Origin: Macrotis lagotis
Taxonomy: Eukaryota > Chordata > Mammalia > Peramelemorphia > Peramelidae
Direction: 5' to 3'
Length of the DNA stretch: 64,000 nt
Assembly (NCBI RefSeq): GCF_037893015.1
Contig: NC_133666.1
Span: forward strand, 662,551,482 to 662,615,481
Shown here in pieces: positions 63,749-64,000 of this stretch (positions are counted from its first letter, which is position 1; the number at the start of each line of letters is the position of its first letter). The position numbers and the translations under genes are program-made. The notes under the pieces are model-generated. The model was not told where the DNA came from, ran no database searches, and saw only the letters and a list, made by a program, of their open reading frames with translations.

Positions 63749-64000
63749 TTACTATAAACACATTCACCCACATGAAGAAAACAAAATCATTATCAAAGTT
63801 AAAGCCCTAGCTTTAAGGAAAAACCCAAGAAAGAGGAGCATCAGAGTTGAGAGGGGCCTTGTGTTTTTGTACAAACAAATCTAACTGTGAAAATTAAAAA
63901 GGAAAGTGATACCTGGGGCAGGGGAATTCTACAACAAGTTTCTCTCATGAGGATCTCCTTTTCAAGATAAATAAGGAAATTTATTCAAATTTGTAAGAAC

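Overview
This window is mammalian nuclear DNA, almost certainly from a marsupial. There are dozens of tRNA-derived CORE-SINEs whose head reads like 'gcagctaggtggcgcagtgg' and whose body carries the MIR-type core 'gtgaccttgggcaag'. They sit among L1, L2, CR1/L3-like and RTE LINE remnants, at low GC and with many microsatellites. I cannot tell from this sequence alone whether it is an American or an Australasian species.

Only one protein-coding segment is convincing: a 184-bp exon on the + strand at 17950-18133, with clean splice sites, which I recognise as an internal exon of TMEM132D (TMEM132 family; single-pass, neural-enriched membrane protein). The rest is consistent with two very large introns of that gene (1-17949 and 18134-64000). 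Human TMEM132D is known for introns of tens to hundreds of kilobases.

Layout. The intron DNA is a stack of repeat layers. The oldest layer is MIR, L2, CR1/L3-like LINEs and a mammal-wide LINE-like family whose name I am not sure of. Above it lie L1 3' ends and an RTE element that inserted with an internal inversion (25863-27113, flanked by a 9-bp direct repeat). The youngest layer is short A-tailed SINEs, often with intact 13-15-bp target duplications. Three SINE designs are present: the short A-tailed type; a longer type carrying a 'gtctgactcttcatgac' 3' extension; and a type whose last ~50 bp match the 3' end of the RTE LINE. Structural events include a perfect-looking 508-bp tandem duplication created by recombination between two SINEs (21785-22800), a full-length 7SL RNA pseudogene (43764-44051), and several SINE-in-SINE or SINE-in-LINE nests.

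Stretches without recognisable repeats (33640-33900, 37450-38180, 47690-47950, 55640-56080, 59640-59920) look like candidate conserved non-coding elements. A 242-bp minus-strand segment (45520-45761) is open throughout and bounded by good splice signals, so it is a candidate antisense exon. I found no CRISPR array, no operon, no functional RNA gene and no new multi-gene system. What is notable here is genome-structural, not a new biochemical pathway. Repeat boundaries are read by eye and may be off by 5-30 bp; family names come from memory.
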